A stretch of DNA of 64,000 bases. Source: Microbacterium sp. NIBRBAC000506063. Its GTDB lineage: Bacteria; Actinomycetota; Actinomycetes; Actinomycetales; Microbacteriaceae. The notes beneath the pieces are model-generated. The model was not told where the DNA came from. It saw only the letters and a list, made by a program, of their open reading frames with translations, and did not search any database. Of this stretch, positions 19,309 to 27,610 are shown one piece after another; positions within the stretch are counted from its first letter, which is position 1; every line of letters begins with the position of its first letter. The stretch is from positions 2,108,001-2,172,000 of the forward strand of contig NZ_CP072876.1 of assembly GCF_017968845.1 (NCBI RefSeq), written 5' to 3'. A program made the position numbers and the translations under genes.

Positions 19309-19772
19309 TGCCCAACCGCCGCTACAGGAAGATCCCGACCTGGATGATCATTGGCATCGGCCTGCTCGGGACCGGCGCCGCCATCGTCTGGGTCGCCACC
19401 CTGCGCGACGAACACGGCGACCGCCTCATCGACACCGCCACCTCGGCGGTCCTGGTCGCGCTGCTGGGCACGGCCGGCACCATCCTCGGCCTCGTCCTCC
19501 AGCGCACCGGCGAAGTCCGCCACCAGGTGCAGAACGACCACGGCACCAACTTCCGCGACGACCTCGACGACACCCGCAGCGAGATCGCCGCGGTCCGCGA
19601 CATCGCCGAGCACGCGGTCCGCGCCGCGCAGAAGGGCTCCGACGACACCGTGCAGCTGCGCGAAGACGTCCAGCAGCTGCGCGAGGACCTCGGCGGCACC
19701 CAATCCGACATCCGCGGCATCCGACGAGACATCGGACGCCTGACCAACCACCTCACCCAAAAGGAGTCCTGA
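19308..19772 (+). CDS. Membrane protein with coiled coil (DUF2746-like)
   Basis: 154 aa. Two membrane spans (MIIGIGLLGTGAAIVWVA and AVLVALLGTAGTILGLVLQ) are followed by a long charged coiled coil with regular spacing (EIAAVRDIAEHAVRAAQKG, then VQLREDVQQLREDLGG). Proteins of this build (DUF2746 type) occur beside endolysins in actinophages and may be a second holin or a regulator. Both ends overlap neighbours by one base. Confidence 0.65.
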   Translation: MPNRRYRKIPTWMIIGIGLLGTGAAIVWVATLRDEHGDRLIDTATSAVLVALLGTAGTILGLVLQRTGEVRHQVQNDHGTNFRDDLDDTRSEIAAVRDIAEHAVRAAQKGSDDTVQLREDVQQLREDLGGTQSDIRGIRRDIGRLTNHLTQKES

Positions 19773-20086
19773 TGGACATCACCCTGCCCACCATCCCCGC
19801 CGGCATGCTCGTGCTGCTCGCGCTCGCCGCGCCCTACCTGCAGGCGCTCGTCCAAGCGCCGGACTGGAAGCCCTGGGCCAAGAAGCTCCTCGCGGTCGTG
19901 CTCGCCCTGGTGCTCACGGCCGTCGTGCTGATCTTCTACTACATCTACACCGGCGACGTCATCCCGGACTGGCCAGCCCTCGTGCTCCTCGCGATCGTCG
20001 TCGCCCAGGCCTCCTACGCCCTGCTGACCAGAGCCACCGCGACCGCGCTCGAGCACCGCACCTCCGGCGAGATCCCCCGCCACTGA
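19772..20086 (+). CDS. Putative holin
   Basis: 104 aa with three likely membrane spans (IPAGMLVLLALAAPYLQALV, LLAVVLALVLTAVVLIFYYI, ALVLLAIVVAQASYALL) and a short hydrophilic C-terminus. It is the last gene of the plus-strand late operon, just before a strong terminator. Holins form membrane lesions that release or activate endolysin. The ATG at 19772 overlaps the previous stop by one base. Confidence 0.65.
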   Translation: MDITLPTIPAGMLVLLALAAPYLQALVQAPDWKPWAKKLLAVVLALVLTAVVLIFYYIYTGDVIPDWPALVLLAIVVAQASYALLTRATATALEHRTSGEIPRH

Positions 20087-20099
20087 CCGCTCGCACACG

Positions 20100-20141
20100 A
20101 GACCCCCGTCTCCGACCACTCACGGTCGGAGACGGGGGTCT
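20100..20141. terminator. Strong bidirectional terminator ending the late operon
   Basis: GACCCCCGTCTCCGACC (20101-20117) pairs perfectly with 20124-20140 over a 6-base loop, with an extra A-T pair outside and TTT following. It separates the plus-strand late genes from the minus-strand hicB gene, so it can serve both directions. Confidence 0.9.
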
Positions 20142-20157
20142 TTCGTCGTGCCCGGGA

Positions 20158-20556
20158 TCACGCAGCGTGCGGCGAGACCACCTGCGATACGCGGCCCGGA
20201 GTGATGTGCAGGGCCGTAGCGATGTCGCGCACCGACCACCCCTGAGCGGCCAGCCGAGCGGCCGCCTTCGCGGTCGAGTCAGCGAGCTCCTTCTGCTGCT
20301 CCTCGAGCTCATGCCGGCGCTCGCCGAGGGCGACGGCCGCGGCGAAGTCGTCGGGGACGCCCTCGAAGCGGAGGGAGATCTCGAAGGTCTCGTCGTCCGG
20401 GGCGTCGAGGACCAGGCCTACGACCTCCTGGAGGTTGCGGCGCAGGGCAGGGAGGTTGCGGGCGAAGGTGTGGGCGCCGGCGAGCTCCTGGACGTCGCCG
20501 ATCCAGGTGTCGCCTTCGCGGGTGACGATAGCGGTGTAGCTCACTTCTTGGTCCAT
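20158..20556 (-). CDS. hicB: HicB-family antitoxin
   Basis: 132 aa. The N-terminal half (YTAIVTREGDTWIGDVQEL, then ARNLPALRRNLQEVVGLVL) has the partial RNase H-like fold of HicB antitoxins. The C-terminal end (AAQGWSVRDIATALHITPGRVSQV) is a helix-turn-helix, which should bind the hicAB operator. It neutralises HicA by direct binding and represses the operon. The gene overlaps hicA by 16 bases, and hicA comes first, as in many hicAB loci. It is read towards the strong terminator. Intact. Confidence 0.85.
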   Translation of the reverse strand: MDQEVSYTAIVTREGDTWIGDVQELAGAHTFARNLPALRRNLQEVVGLVLDAPDDETFEISLRFEGVPDDFAAAVALGERRHELEEQQKELADSTAKAAARLAAQGWSVRDIATALHITPGRVSQVVSPHAA

Positions 20557-20756
20557 CCTTTCCCGAGGGCCGGTGCGAGGTCGCGGTCGATCTTGCTGAG
20601 CAGTCCGGCGGGGATGTCGTCGCGATCCTTGCCGGAGACGGTGGTGTGTGCCACGACGCCGTTCACTTCGATCCGGAAGAAGCGGTGAGAGCCGCGCTGG
20701 CGGATCAGCTCCCCGCCCTGGCTGGTGATCTTGGTGATGACTTCGCGTGCCTTCAT
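20541..20756 (-). CDS. hicA: HicA-family mRNA interferase toxin
   Basis: 71 aa with the HicA double-stranded RNA-binding-like fold. It shows GGELIRQRGSHRFFRIEV, with the catalytic His at residue 24 in the GSH motif, then HTTVSGKDRDDIPAGLLSKI. HicA cleaves mRNA when free of HicB. The start codon lies only 6 bases after a good -10 hexamer, with no Shine-Dalgarno sequence, so the message looks leaderless. On a prophage the pair may stabilise the element or act against other phages; that is inference. Confidence 0.88.
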   Translation of the reverse strand: MKAREVITKITSQGGELIRQRGSHRFFRIEVNGVVAHTTVSGKDRDDIPAGLLSKIDRDLAPALGKGWTKK

Positions 20757-20762
20757 AGTAGC

Positions 20763-20804
20763 AGTTTACCCACTAAACACAATTGATGTCAAGTCACTAA
20801 ACAC
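20763..20804 (-). promoter_or_regulatory. hicAB promoter with two operator-like direct repeats
   Basis: On the minus strand TTGACA (20787-20792) and TAAACT (20763-20768) are 18 bases apart, close to consensus. CACTAAACAC occurs twice on the plus strand, at 20771-20780 (between the boxes) and 20795-20804 (just upstream of -35), 24 bases apart. HicB could bind both copies and block the promoter. The region is A+T-rich compared with its surroundings. Confidence 0.7.
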
Positions 20805-20826
20805 CAAGATTGAGCGCCCCGACGGA

Positions 20827-21456
20827 TCAGACGTTCCCGCCCTTGTCGCGGATAGCGTACCAACGGTGAGCGATCGATCTGAACCTCTGCACCTCGCCGA
20901 CAGGCCATTCAGCCTCCTCGGCAGCCTTGTACGCTCGCCACCACATCCGGCCGTAGCTGTCGGCATCGCCGGCTGTCGCGACGCCATCGGTCGGCGCGAC
21001 CTCGGGATAGCCGTCCGGGACATTGCTCGGCACACTCCCGTTGGTAGGCAGATCGGCGGCGCGACGAGCCATACTCAACCACGTATCCCGGTCGGCATTG
21101 ACCTTCTGTGTGCTGGCAGCGATTTCCGCTGGTGAGGCGAATCGGGCTACCGAAGCCAGCTCGCCTCGGTAATTCGACCCGAATCCGACCACCACGGCAG
21201 GGCTCCCACTCTCCACATACACTCGATCGCCGAGCTGCGGAGGCTGGGGCAAGCGCCACGCATAGGCATACCCATAATCCAGATCGTTGGGATCCCGATC
21301 CGGTGCAGCCTCACCGAGTTCGCGATGAGCGACCCGAACCACGTTGACACCCGGTATCTTCCTCCGCACGACCACGAGCGAGATCCACACGAACAGCCAC
21401 AAGCCGCCCGTGAGTAGCGTAAGGATCAGATGCAGGACGTGGTTGGTCTTCTTCAT
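20827..21456 (-). CDS. Membrane-anchored prophage accessory protein, unknown function
   Basis: ATG at 21456 with GGAGG upstream; 209 aa. The N-terminus (HVLHLILTLLTGGLWLFVWI) is one membrane span or a hairpin, after which comes a soluble domain with YGYAYAWRLPQPPQLGDRVYV and AVVVGFGSNYRGELASV, then a C-terminal helical part (DSYGRMWWRAYKAAEEAEW). I do not recognise the family. Its place between integrase and a toxin-antitoxin pair, expressed apart from the late genes, suits a lysogeny-expressed gene such as superinfection exclusion. That is a guess from position. Confidence 0.6.
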   Translation of the reverse strand: MKKTNHVLHLILTLLTGGLWLFVWISLVVVRRKIPGVNVVRVAHRELGEAAPDRDPNDLDYGYAYAWRLPQPPQLGDRVYVESGSPAVVVGFGSNYRGELASVARFASPAEIAASTQKVNADRDTWLSMARRAADLPTNGSVPSNVPDGYPEVAPTDGVATAGDADSYGRMWWRAYKAAEEAEWPVGEVQRFRSIAHRWYAIRDKGGNV

Positions 21457-21488
21457 GCTGCTCGCCTCCGATAGTCGCGTCTCCCGGC

Positions 21489-21494
21489 AGTGTA
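21489..21494 (-). promoter_or_regulatory. Possible -10 box for the membrane accessory gene
   Basis: TACACT on the minus strand, about 30 bases upstream of the ATG at 21456. TGACCT at 21513-21518 is a possible -35 with an 18-base spacer. Confidence 0.35.
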
Positions 21495-21536
21495 GCGAGC
21501 GGGGCGAACTCGAGGTCATCGACCATTCGGGCGTGG

Positions 21537-22465
21537 TCAGGCAGCGAGCTTGTCACCTCGACGCCCCTGATCTGCGCTCGCCGCGGATGGCAGCTCGACG
21601 ATCTCGGCGGTCTTCGTGCCGCGGCCGGAGCGCGTCGGGAGCTCCCTCGTCGGCAGCACGGCGAGGGCGGTACGGCGGTCCTCGTCGAGCACCTTCGTGT
21701 AGCGCTGCGTCGTCTGCAGCGACGAGTGCCGCATGAGCTCCTGGACGGCGCGGATGTTCGCTCCACGGCGGACGAGCTCCGTGCCGAAGGCGTGCCGCAG
21801 GGAGTGACCGGTGAGGGAAGTGTCGACGATGCCGGCACGGTTGCGTGCGTCGGTAAGGAGGTCACTGACCGAGCTGCCCTTGATGTGCCCCGAACGACCC
21901 TTCCGGGCGGGGAACCACCACCCGGGCCCATCGTCGGGGCAATCTCGCGGATCGTGTCGTGGAGCGGCAGATAGTCGGTGCGGCCGCCCTTGCCGAGGAC
22001 TTTGAGGGTGCCAGCGTCGAGGTCGACGTCGTCGGAATGCACGGCGGCGATCTCCGATGCCCGGAGACCCTGGTACGCGGCCAGGAGAATCATCACCCGC
22101 GTCCGCCGATAGGCGCCCGAGGACAGCAGCGCATCGATCTGCTCCTGCGTGTAGGGCCGGGGAAGGTGCGGTGGCACGATCACCTCGGGGAGCCGCAGCG
22201 CGGGATTGTCGGCACGGAGGCCCTCGGCATGCAGGAAGCCGTAGAACGCGAGGTAGGTCGCTCGGGCTGTCGCCTGGGTCGACGGTGCGATGCCGTCGCG
22301 GGCCTGATCGCGTCGGAGGTGGAACACCGTCGCGTCGAGCAGTGTGGTGCCCTGCCGTGCAGCGAATGCACGCAGGATCGAAGCTCGGGTGCTGACGGTG
22401 CGTTTCGCCCGGTTGCCGGCGCGCAGGTAGTCGGAGTAGGCGGCAAGCAGATCTTCGTCGTTCAT
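21537..22465 (-). CDS. Tyrosine-family phage integrase
   Basis: The repaired protein is 309 aa. The N-terminal SAM-like DNA-binding domain (about 1-100) leads to a catalytic domain with Arg in AYQGLRASEIAAVH (about 139), HSLRHAFGTELVRRG (His and second Arg, about 237-240), HSSLQTTQRY with the nucleophile Tyr (about 271). One base is missing at 21921-21923 (GGGG read as GGG on the coding strand); with it MGPGWWFPARKGRSG is restored. It lies 445 bases from the tRNA-Arg gene, where it would recombine. ATG at 22465. Confidence 0.93.
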
Positions 22466-22599
22466 GGTCTTCCCCTGATCGGTGAGCTTTCCTCGACGCT
22501 ATGAACCGCGACGAGCGCGCCGCGAGGACCGACCCGCCCAGACTCGCGGAGCGTTCCTGGTGGGTGTCGTTCATGCGGCTGAATGCAGCCAGTGGGGTA

Positions 22600-22821
22600 T
22601 CAAGACTGAGGGTGCAGCGCGGAGTGCACGGGGCATGCCGTGTCATCGCAATCGACGGTGCATCGCCCGTGACAGCCGAAGCAGATCGTCAGCTCGCCCT
22701 CGAAGTCGTACTCGAGCCCGTCGCCGCCGCACGACTCACACCAGTGCTCACCGATGTCGAGTGCGGCGGGCGGGTCGCCGGCGATGAAGCGCCCGTCGCC
22801 GAGCTCGATGATCGTAGCCAT
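22600..22821 (-). CDS. Small Cys-rich protein near attachment site (73 aa)
   Basis: The protein has six cysteines in a zinc-ribbon-like array: HWCESCGGDGLEYDFEGE, then TICFGCHGRCTVDCDDTACP. The ATG at 22821 shares one base with the stop of a short upstream frame (TGATG). The role is unknown; small zinc proteins in this place could be regulators or excision factors, but I see no helix-turn-helix. Intact. Confidence 0.55.
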   Translation of the reverse strand: MATIIELGDGRFIAGDPPAALDIGEHWCESCGGDGLEYDFEGELTICFGCHGRCTVDCDDTACPVHSALHPQS

Positions 22822-22898
22822 CAGGCGCTCGCCGGGAAGAGCTCGGTGACCTGCGCGAGCCGCTCCCGCTCAACTGGCGGGTGCTCACGGGTCGGCAA
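22821..22898 (-). CDS. Very short reading frame before the Cys-rich gene (25 codons)
   Basis: From a TTG at 22898 the frame reads LPTREHPPVERERLAQVTEL and stops in a TGATG overlap with the next gene. No Shine-Dalgarno is clear, and the frame is open back into the tRNA. It may be the end of a gene cut by integration, or a coupled leader. Low confidence. Confidence 0.3.
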   Translation of the reverse strand: MPTREHPPVERERLAQVTELFPASA

Positions 22899-22909
22899 GA
22901 AGTGAAGTG

Positions 22910-22982
22910 TGCCCCCGACAGGAGTCGAACCTGCGACCTTCGGTACCGGAAACCGGCGCTCTATCCACTGAGCTACGGAGGC
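22910..22982 (-). tRNA. tRNA-Arg, anticodon CCG; inferred prophage attachment site
   Basis: The 73-base minus-strand sequence folds as a cloverleaf: GCCTCCG acceptor pairs with CGGGGGC (one G-T), D stem GCTC/GAGC, anticodon loop TTCCGGT with CCG, and T arm CAGG/CCTG with TTCGACT. CCA is not encoded. Its 3' end (22910) faces the prophage and the integrase is close by, so the tRNA 3' half is the likely att core. The second att copy should lie to the left of this window. Confidence 0.93.
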
Positions 22983-23033
22983 GTACCGGTCAACGATATC
23001 AGCGTTCGGGGCGAGTTCTGTGCCGGAAGCGCT

Positions 23034-23115
23034 GCGTGAGCACAGGCGAAGACGCGGAGACAGGCAGGTTTCCCGGATATCTTCCTGTTCCCCGCGCGTT
23101 CGCCTGTTCTCACGC
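23034..23115. repeat. Long imperfect intergenic palindrome
   Basis: The arms 23034-23064 and 23084-23115 share GCGTGAG and ACAGGCGAA and pair over most of 31 bases around a 19-base loop. It sits between the tRNA and the end of the hydrolase gene, so it may serve as a terminator. The core ACAGGCGAAGACGC occurs again at 55779-55792 in another inverted structure. Confidence 0.7.
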
Positions 23116-23134
23116 GGCGACCCCGCGTGTCAGA

Positions 23135-23912
23135 TCACTGGGCAGACGCCGCAGGCGCAGGCGCAGCCAGCTCCGCGAGTGCGGACGCGACCTGCTCGGC
23201 CAGATACCGGTGCCCGTCGTCGGAGGGATGCCGGCGCCCCTCGTCGACGTCGATCACCGCCAGGTAGTTGCCCTCCGTGATCCACTCCCGCTCGACCGGC
23301 GAGATGTACCACCAGCCGCGTGCCGCGGCCAGCTCGCCCAGGTCGCGGTCGATCCGGGCCGTGCCCTTCGCGACCGGCAGCGCATGCGGTGCGGGCCCGA
23401 GCACGACGATCGCGGCATCCGGATAGAGCGCCGAGAGCGCGTCCCAGGCATCCGTGACCGCTTCTCGATACCCGGACGTGCCGAGCCTGCGGTCGTTGAT
23501 CGACCCCTGGACGATCACGAGGTCGGGGAGAGTCCGGGGTCGAGCGCGGCGATGCGCGCGCCGAAGGTGTTGCCGAAGTGCCCCTCGCGCAGATAGCCGC
23601 TGGCCGGCTCGCCGTCGACGATCGTCTCGCCGCCGATGAGCTCTGCGAGGAGAGCAGCGTAGCCGAGTGTCGGTGCGCTCGCGGCCGCGCCGTAGGTCCA
23701 TGAGTCGCCGAACACCAGGACCCGAGGGCTCTCGGGCAGCGCGAGCGCTGCGGGGGCCACGGAGACGACATCGGATCCCGCACCCGCCGGCGACGCGATC
23801 GGGGCGGCGCCCACGGCCGCCACAGGCCGAGAACGGCGGCGAGGGCGGCCACGAGGATCAGCGCGATGAGCCCCGGGATCCGGATGCTGCGATGCGCTGA
23901 GGCCGCTTTCAT
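23135..23912 (-). CDS. SGNH/GDSL hydrolase, membrane-anchored
   Basis: The repaired protein is 259 aa. An N-terminal signal anchor (IPGLIALILVAALAAVLGLW) precedes VLVFGDSWTYG (block I with catalytic Ser), VIVQGSINDRRLG (block III with Asn) and HPSDDGHRYLA (block V with Asp and His). The family removes acyl or acetyl groups from sugars or lipids at the cell surface; the substrate is not evident. Missing bases at 23801-23804 and 23525-23528 split it into three frames as given. ATG at 23912. It is divergent from argS. Confidence 0.8.
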
Positions 23913-23967
23913 GGTCCGAGAGTAGGCGAATGCCGCCCTCGCGCCCAATCGCGGCGTCACAGAACCG

Positions 23968-23973
23968 TAGAAT
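23968..23973 (+). promoter_or_regulatory. argS -10 box, probably leaderless start
   Basis: TAGAAT ends 9 bases upstream of the argS ATG, and no Shine-Dalgarno lies between. The surrounding CCGTAGAATTGACG recurs before tsaC with one change (38905-38918). Confidence 0.5.
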
Positions 23974-23982
23974 TGACGGTCT

Positions 23983-25648
23983 ATGAACCCCGAGACTCTC
24001 GCCGAAGCCCTCCTCGCCGTCATCGCACCGATCGCGGAGGCACGACGACCCGGCGAGCCTCTGGCGATCGACGCCGCCGACATCACGATCGATCGCCCGC
24101 GCAACCGCGATCACGGCGACTGGTCGTCCAACATCGCGATGCGCCTGGCGAAGCCCTTCGGCACGAACCCGCGTGAGCTCGCGCAGGAGATCGCCGACGC
24201 GCTCGCCGCGCACGAGGGCATCGCCAGCGTCGAGGTCGCCGGCCCCGGGTTCATCAATGTCCGGCTGGATGCCGCGGCGGCGGGCTCCCTCGCGAAGGCC
24301 ATCGTCGAGACGGGCGTCGCCTACGGCACGAACGACTCGCAGGCCGGCAACTCGATCAACCTCGAGTTCGTCAGCGCCAACCCGACCGGCCCGATGCACA
24401 TCGGCCACACCCGCTGGGCGGCGCTCGGCGATGCGATCGGACGCCTGCTGGCCGCCAGCGGCGCCAACGTCGCCCGCGAGTTCTACATCAACGACGCCGG
24501 AGCCCAGATGGACCGCTTCGGCCGCTCCATCCTGGCCGCGGTGCGCGGCGAGGAGATCCCGAGGACGGCTACGCGGGCTCCTACATCTACGACCTCGCCG
24601 AGCGCGTGGTCGCCGCCGAGCCCGGCATCCTGGATCTGGACGACGACCAGCAGTTCCTCGTCGCACGCGACCTGGCCTACGAGTTCCAGCTCGGCGATCT
24701 GAAGGCGTCGCTGGAGAAGTTCAACGTGCACTTCGACGTGTGGTTCAGCGAGCGCACGCTGCACGCCCCCGCCGAAGACGGCGGCCCGAGCCTCGTCGAC
24801 CAGGCCGTCGACCGCCTCCGCGCGCAGGGCCACGTCTTCGACGCCGACGATGCGGTGTGGGTGCGCACGACCGACTTCGGCGACGACAAGGATCGCGTGA
24901 TCCGTCGCTCGAACGGCGAGTACACGTACTTCGCCGCGGATGCCGCCTACTACCTGAACAAGGGCGACCGCGGCTATCAGCACAAGATCTACCTGCTGGG
25001 CGCCGACCACCACGGCTACGTGCACCGTCTCAAAGCGCTCGCCGGTGCCGCCGGCGACGACCCCGAGAAGGACATCGAGGTGCTCATCGGCCAGCTCGTC
25101 TCGATCAACGGCGCGCGGCTGAGCAAGCGCGCCGGCAACATCATCGAGCTCGACGACCTGCGCGACTGGCTGGGGACGGACGCGCTGCGCTACTCGCTCG
25201 AGCGCTACCCGGCCGATTCGCCGCTCACCCTCGACCCCGAGATCCTCCAGAAGCGCACGAACGACAACCCCGTCTTCTACGTGCAGTACGCGCACGCCCG
25301 CACCCACAACGTCGCCCGCAATGCGGAGGACTCGGGCGTGGGTCGTACGCAGTTCGCCCCCGAGACCCTCACGCACGAGACCGAGGCGGCGCTGCTGGGC
25401 GCATTGCAGGAGTTCCCCGCATCGTGGCCTTCGCCGCCGAGGTGCGCGAGCCCCACCGCGTCGCGCGCTACCTCGAGGAGCTCGCCGGCCTCTACCACCG
25501 CTGGTACGACAATTGCCGCGTGATCCCGCAGGGCGACGACCCGATCGAGCCCGTGCACCACACACGCCGCTGGCTCAACGACGCCACCGGCCAGGTGCTG
25601 CGCAACGGACTCGACCTCCTCGGCGTCCGGGCTCCGGAGCGCATGTGA
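23983..25648 (+). CDS. argS: Arginyl-tRNA synthetase
   Basis: Class I synthetase that charges tRNA-Arg. Seen are the N-terminal Arg-tRNA domain with [27 protein letters not shown] (HIGH at about residues 139-142), [29 protein letters not shown], and RLSKRAGN in place of KMSKS. The C-terminal anticodon-binding domain ends [12 protein letters not shown]. Missing bases at 24558-24560 and 25425-25428 break the frame twice; repaired length 555 aa is normal. As argS is essential, the breaks must be sequence errors. The ATG at 23983 is supported by the upstream -10 box. The stop overlaps the next GTG. Confidence 0.96.
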
Positions 25649-26420
25649 CGGCACACCCCGCGGCGGTCGGGCAGACACCCCGTCGTCGGCGTCGTTGGCC
25701 CTGGGTGCTGCTGATCGTCGTGGTGCTCGCCGGCGTCCTCGTCGTCGCCGGCGAGGTGATCGCCCGTGCGGTCGTTCCGCAGGTCGTGCGCGCCCAGGTC
25801 GTCCAGGCGCTCGAACTCCCCGATGACCAGGACCTGGAGGTCGAGGCCGAGGGCGTCCTGCTGCCGCAGCTGCTGACCGGAACTCTGAACGCCCTCCACC
25901 TGTCATCGGATGCGGTCGATCTCGGGGAGCTGACCGGCAGCGTCGAGGCGACGGCGACCGACGTGCCCGTACGCGGTGGCGAGATCGGCGGCATCACCGG
26001 CACCCTGCGGATCGAGGCCGACCAGTTCACCGGGTTGCTGGCGGCATCCGACATCCCGCTGGAGCGGATCACCCTCGGTGACGGCGTCGTGACCCTCGAA
26101 GGAACGGTGCCGGTCTTCCTCGTCGAGCTGCCCGTGAAGGTGGGGTCGAGCCGAGTGTCCGCGACGGCGACATCCTGCTGCGTCCGTCGGTCTTCGAGAT
26201 CGGCGGCGCCGAGGTCGACATCTCGGCCCTTGCAGAGCGACTGGGCGGATTCGGCGGCGACCTCACCGGCCCCTACACCGTGTGCATCGCCGATCGGATG
26301 CCGGCGGGCATCGCTCTCACCGATATCACCGTCGCAGGTGGCGCCGCGGTATTCGACGTCTCCGTCGACGGCCGGATCACGGTCGACGAGACGCTGCAGC
26401 AGCTCGGCAGCTGCGGCTGA
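25645..26420 (+). CDS. LmeA-like phospholipid-binding membrane protein (DUF2993)
   Basis: GTG at 25645 overlaps the argS stop. A basic N-terminus (RRRRRWPW) leads into one membrane span ([19 protein letters not shown]). The rest is a beta-rich domain of alternating strands ([38 protein letters not shown]) typical of the DUF2993/LmeA family, whose mycobacterial member takes part in lipomannan maturation. One G is missing at 26142-26145; repaired length is 258 aa. In this organism its role in envelope lipids is inferred. Confidence 0.7.
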
Positions 26421-26436
26421 CGGTCCGCGCCTCACC

Positions 26437-26466
26437 CGGTCGTTGAGCGGGGACGCGCAGCGACCG
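26437..26466. terminator. Hairpin between convergent genes, from a dispersed repeat
   Basis: CGGTCGTTG (26437-26445) pairs with CAGCGACCG (26458-26466) with one G-T pair. It belongs to the GGTCGTTGAGCG-type repeats common in this group of bacteria, and probably ends both convergent transcripts. Confidence 0.5.
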
Positions 26467-26491
26467 AGCCGACACGCGGTGCGGATGCCGC

Positions 26492-27511
26492 TCAGTCGCT
26501 CGCAGCCGCATCGCGGGCGGCGCGCAGCTCGGCCGCGGCTTCGGCGACCGCCTTCTCGGCCTGCTGCACCCGACGCTCGGGGAGGGTGCGCGCCGAGAAG
26601 CGGGCGTGCACGCGGTCGTGCTCCTCGTCGACGCCGACGCAGATGTAGCAGGCGGCGTAGAGGATCACCTGCGTCGACAGGTTCACCCACAGCAGCAGCG
26701 CGATGAGGGAGGCGAACGAGGCCAGCAGCGGGTTCGAGGTGGCACCGCCGACGAAGAGGCTCGACAGCTCCTGCAGCACGAGCAGTCCGGCACCGCCGAG
26801 GAGCGCTCCCGGCCACAGGGCCCGTGCCGACGCCCGCACCCCCGACAGCAACCAGAAGACCGCGGCGATGAGACCCACGTCGAGCGCGAACACGACCAGC
26901 AGCGACAACAGCCGAATCCCCCAGGAGGCGGCGGCGCCGTCGAGCCCGATCGCCTCCGCGACCTCCCGTACGCCCAGGCGTGCGGCGAAGGTCAGGCCCG
27001 CTGCGACGACGAAGGCGGCGGCGATGCCGAGCGCGAGGGCGAGGTTGCGCAGCAGCACCCACACGAAGGAGATGTCGTCGGATGCGGTGCCCGCCAGAAC
27101 GCGCAGCGCGGTGCGCAGGGAGCCGATCGCGCCGAGCGCGGCGCCGATGAGACCGATGAGCGACAGCGTCCCGGCGATGGAGAGCCCCACCGGCGCACGG
27201 ATCGAGTCGGGGTCGACGATGCCGTTCTCCCCGACGAGGCCCGGGATCGCGCTGTCGACCGCGTCGATGAGCGCAGCCCATGCGGTCGGGTTGCCGGAGA
27301 GCCACAGCGCGGCGATCGAGAAGCCCAGCAGCAGGCCGGCGAAGATGCTGAACAGCGCGCGGTAGGTGATGCCGTCGGCGAGCATCGGACCACGCCGCTC
27401 GGTGTACTGGAGCGCGGCGCGGACGGGCTTGCGCTCCAGCGCCCAGGCCGTCACCGCCGCGATCGTGCGCTGCACCCCGCCCAGCGGTTTCTCTGACTCT
27501 GTCCTGCTCAC
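26492..27511 (-). CDS. YihY/BrkB-family inner membrane protein
   Basis: GTG at 27511 begins SRTESEKPLGGVQRTIAAVT; 339 aa. Six or more membrane spans are visible, with the family motif LADGITYRALFSIFAGLLLG near residue 50, then LLLWVNLSTQVILYAACYI near the end and a charged coiled C-terminal tail (RRVQQAEKAVAEAAAEL). The family was once linked to RNase BN and is now seen as an integral membrane protein of unknown function. A longer frame to 28018 exists, but upstream sequence is the palindromic region, so the GTG is better. Intact. Confidence 0.8.
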   Translation of the reverse strand: MSRTESEKPLGGVQRTIAAVTAWALERKPVRAALQYTERRGPMLADGITYRALFSIFAGLLLGFSIAALWLSGNPTAWAALIDAVDSAIPGLVGENGIVDPDSIRAPVGLSIAGTLSLIGLIGAALGAIGSLRTALRVLAGTASDDISFVWVLLRNLALALGIAAAFVVAAGLTFAARLGVREVAEAIGLDGAAASWGIRLLSLLVVFALDVGLIAAVFWLLSGVRASARALWPGALLGGAGLLVLQELSSLFVGGATSNPLLASFASLIALLLWVNLSTQVILYAACYICVGVDEEHDRVHARFSARTLPERRVQQAEKAVAEAAAELRAARDAAASD

Positions 27512-27610
27512 GTCGTCCACCCTACGCAGGCGCCGTCGCGCGCTCACACCCTTGACATCCCACTTCCGGTGCGGCATCCGACAGGACACACGTCGCTGGC
27601 CGACTCTGCC

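Larger units (their letters stand above)
1..22909. mobile_element. Prophage, siphophage type, right-hand part
   Basis: A continuous run of phage genes in canonical order (terminase, portal, protease, capsid, connectors, tail, lysis) is followed by a strong terminator and a minus-strand integrase next to a tRNA-Arg gene. The structural genes are on the plus strand, mostly with overlapping stops and starts. Integration into the 3' end of the tRNA is inferred from the integrase lying beside it. The left end, with any repressor, replication and excision genes, is not in this window, so I cannot say whether the element is complete. Once homopolymer errors are allowed for, no structural gene looks decayed. 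Confidence 0.93.

Noticed and set aside
22501..22905. Plus-strand gene between integrase and tRNA
   Set aside because: It is antisense to the Cys-rich gene, has no ribosome-binding site and runs across the att region.
23983..25648. argS, atpA, atpD, rho and others as pseudogenes
   Set aside because: The breaks are single-base, same-direction and in C or G runs; the proteins are complete after repair and are essential.
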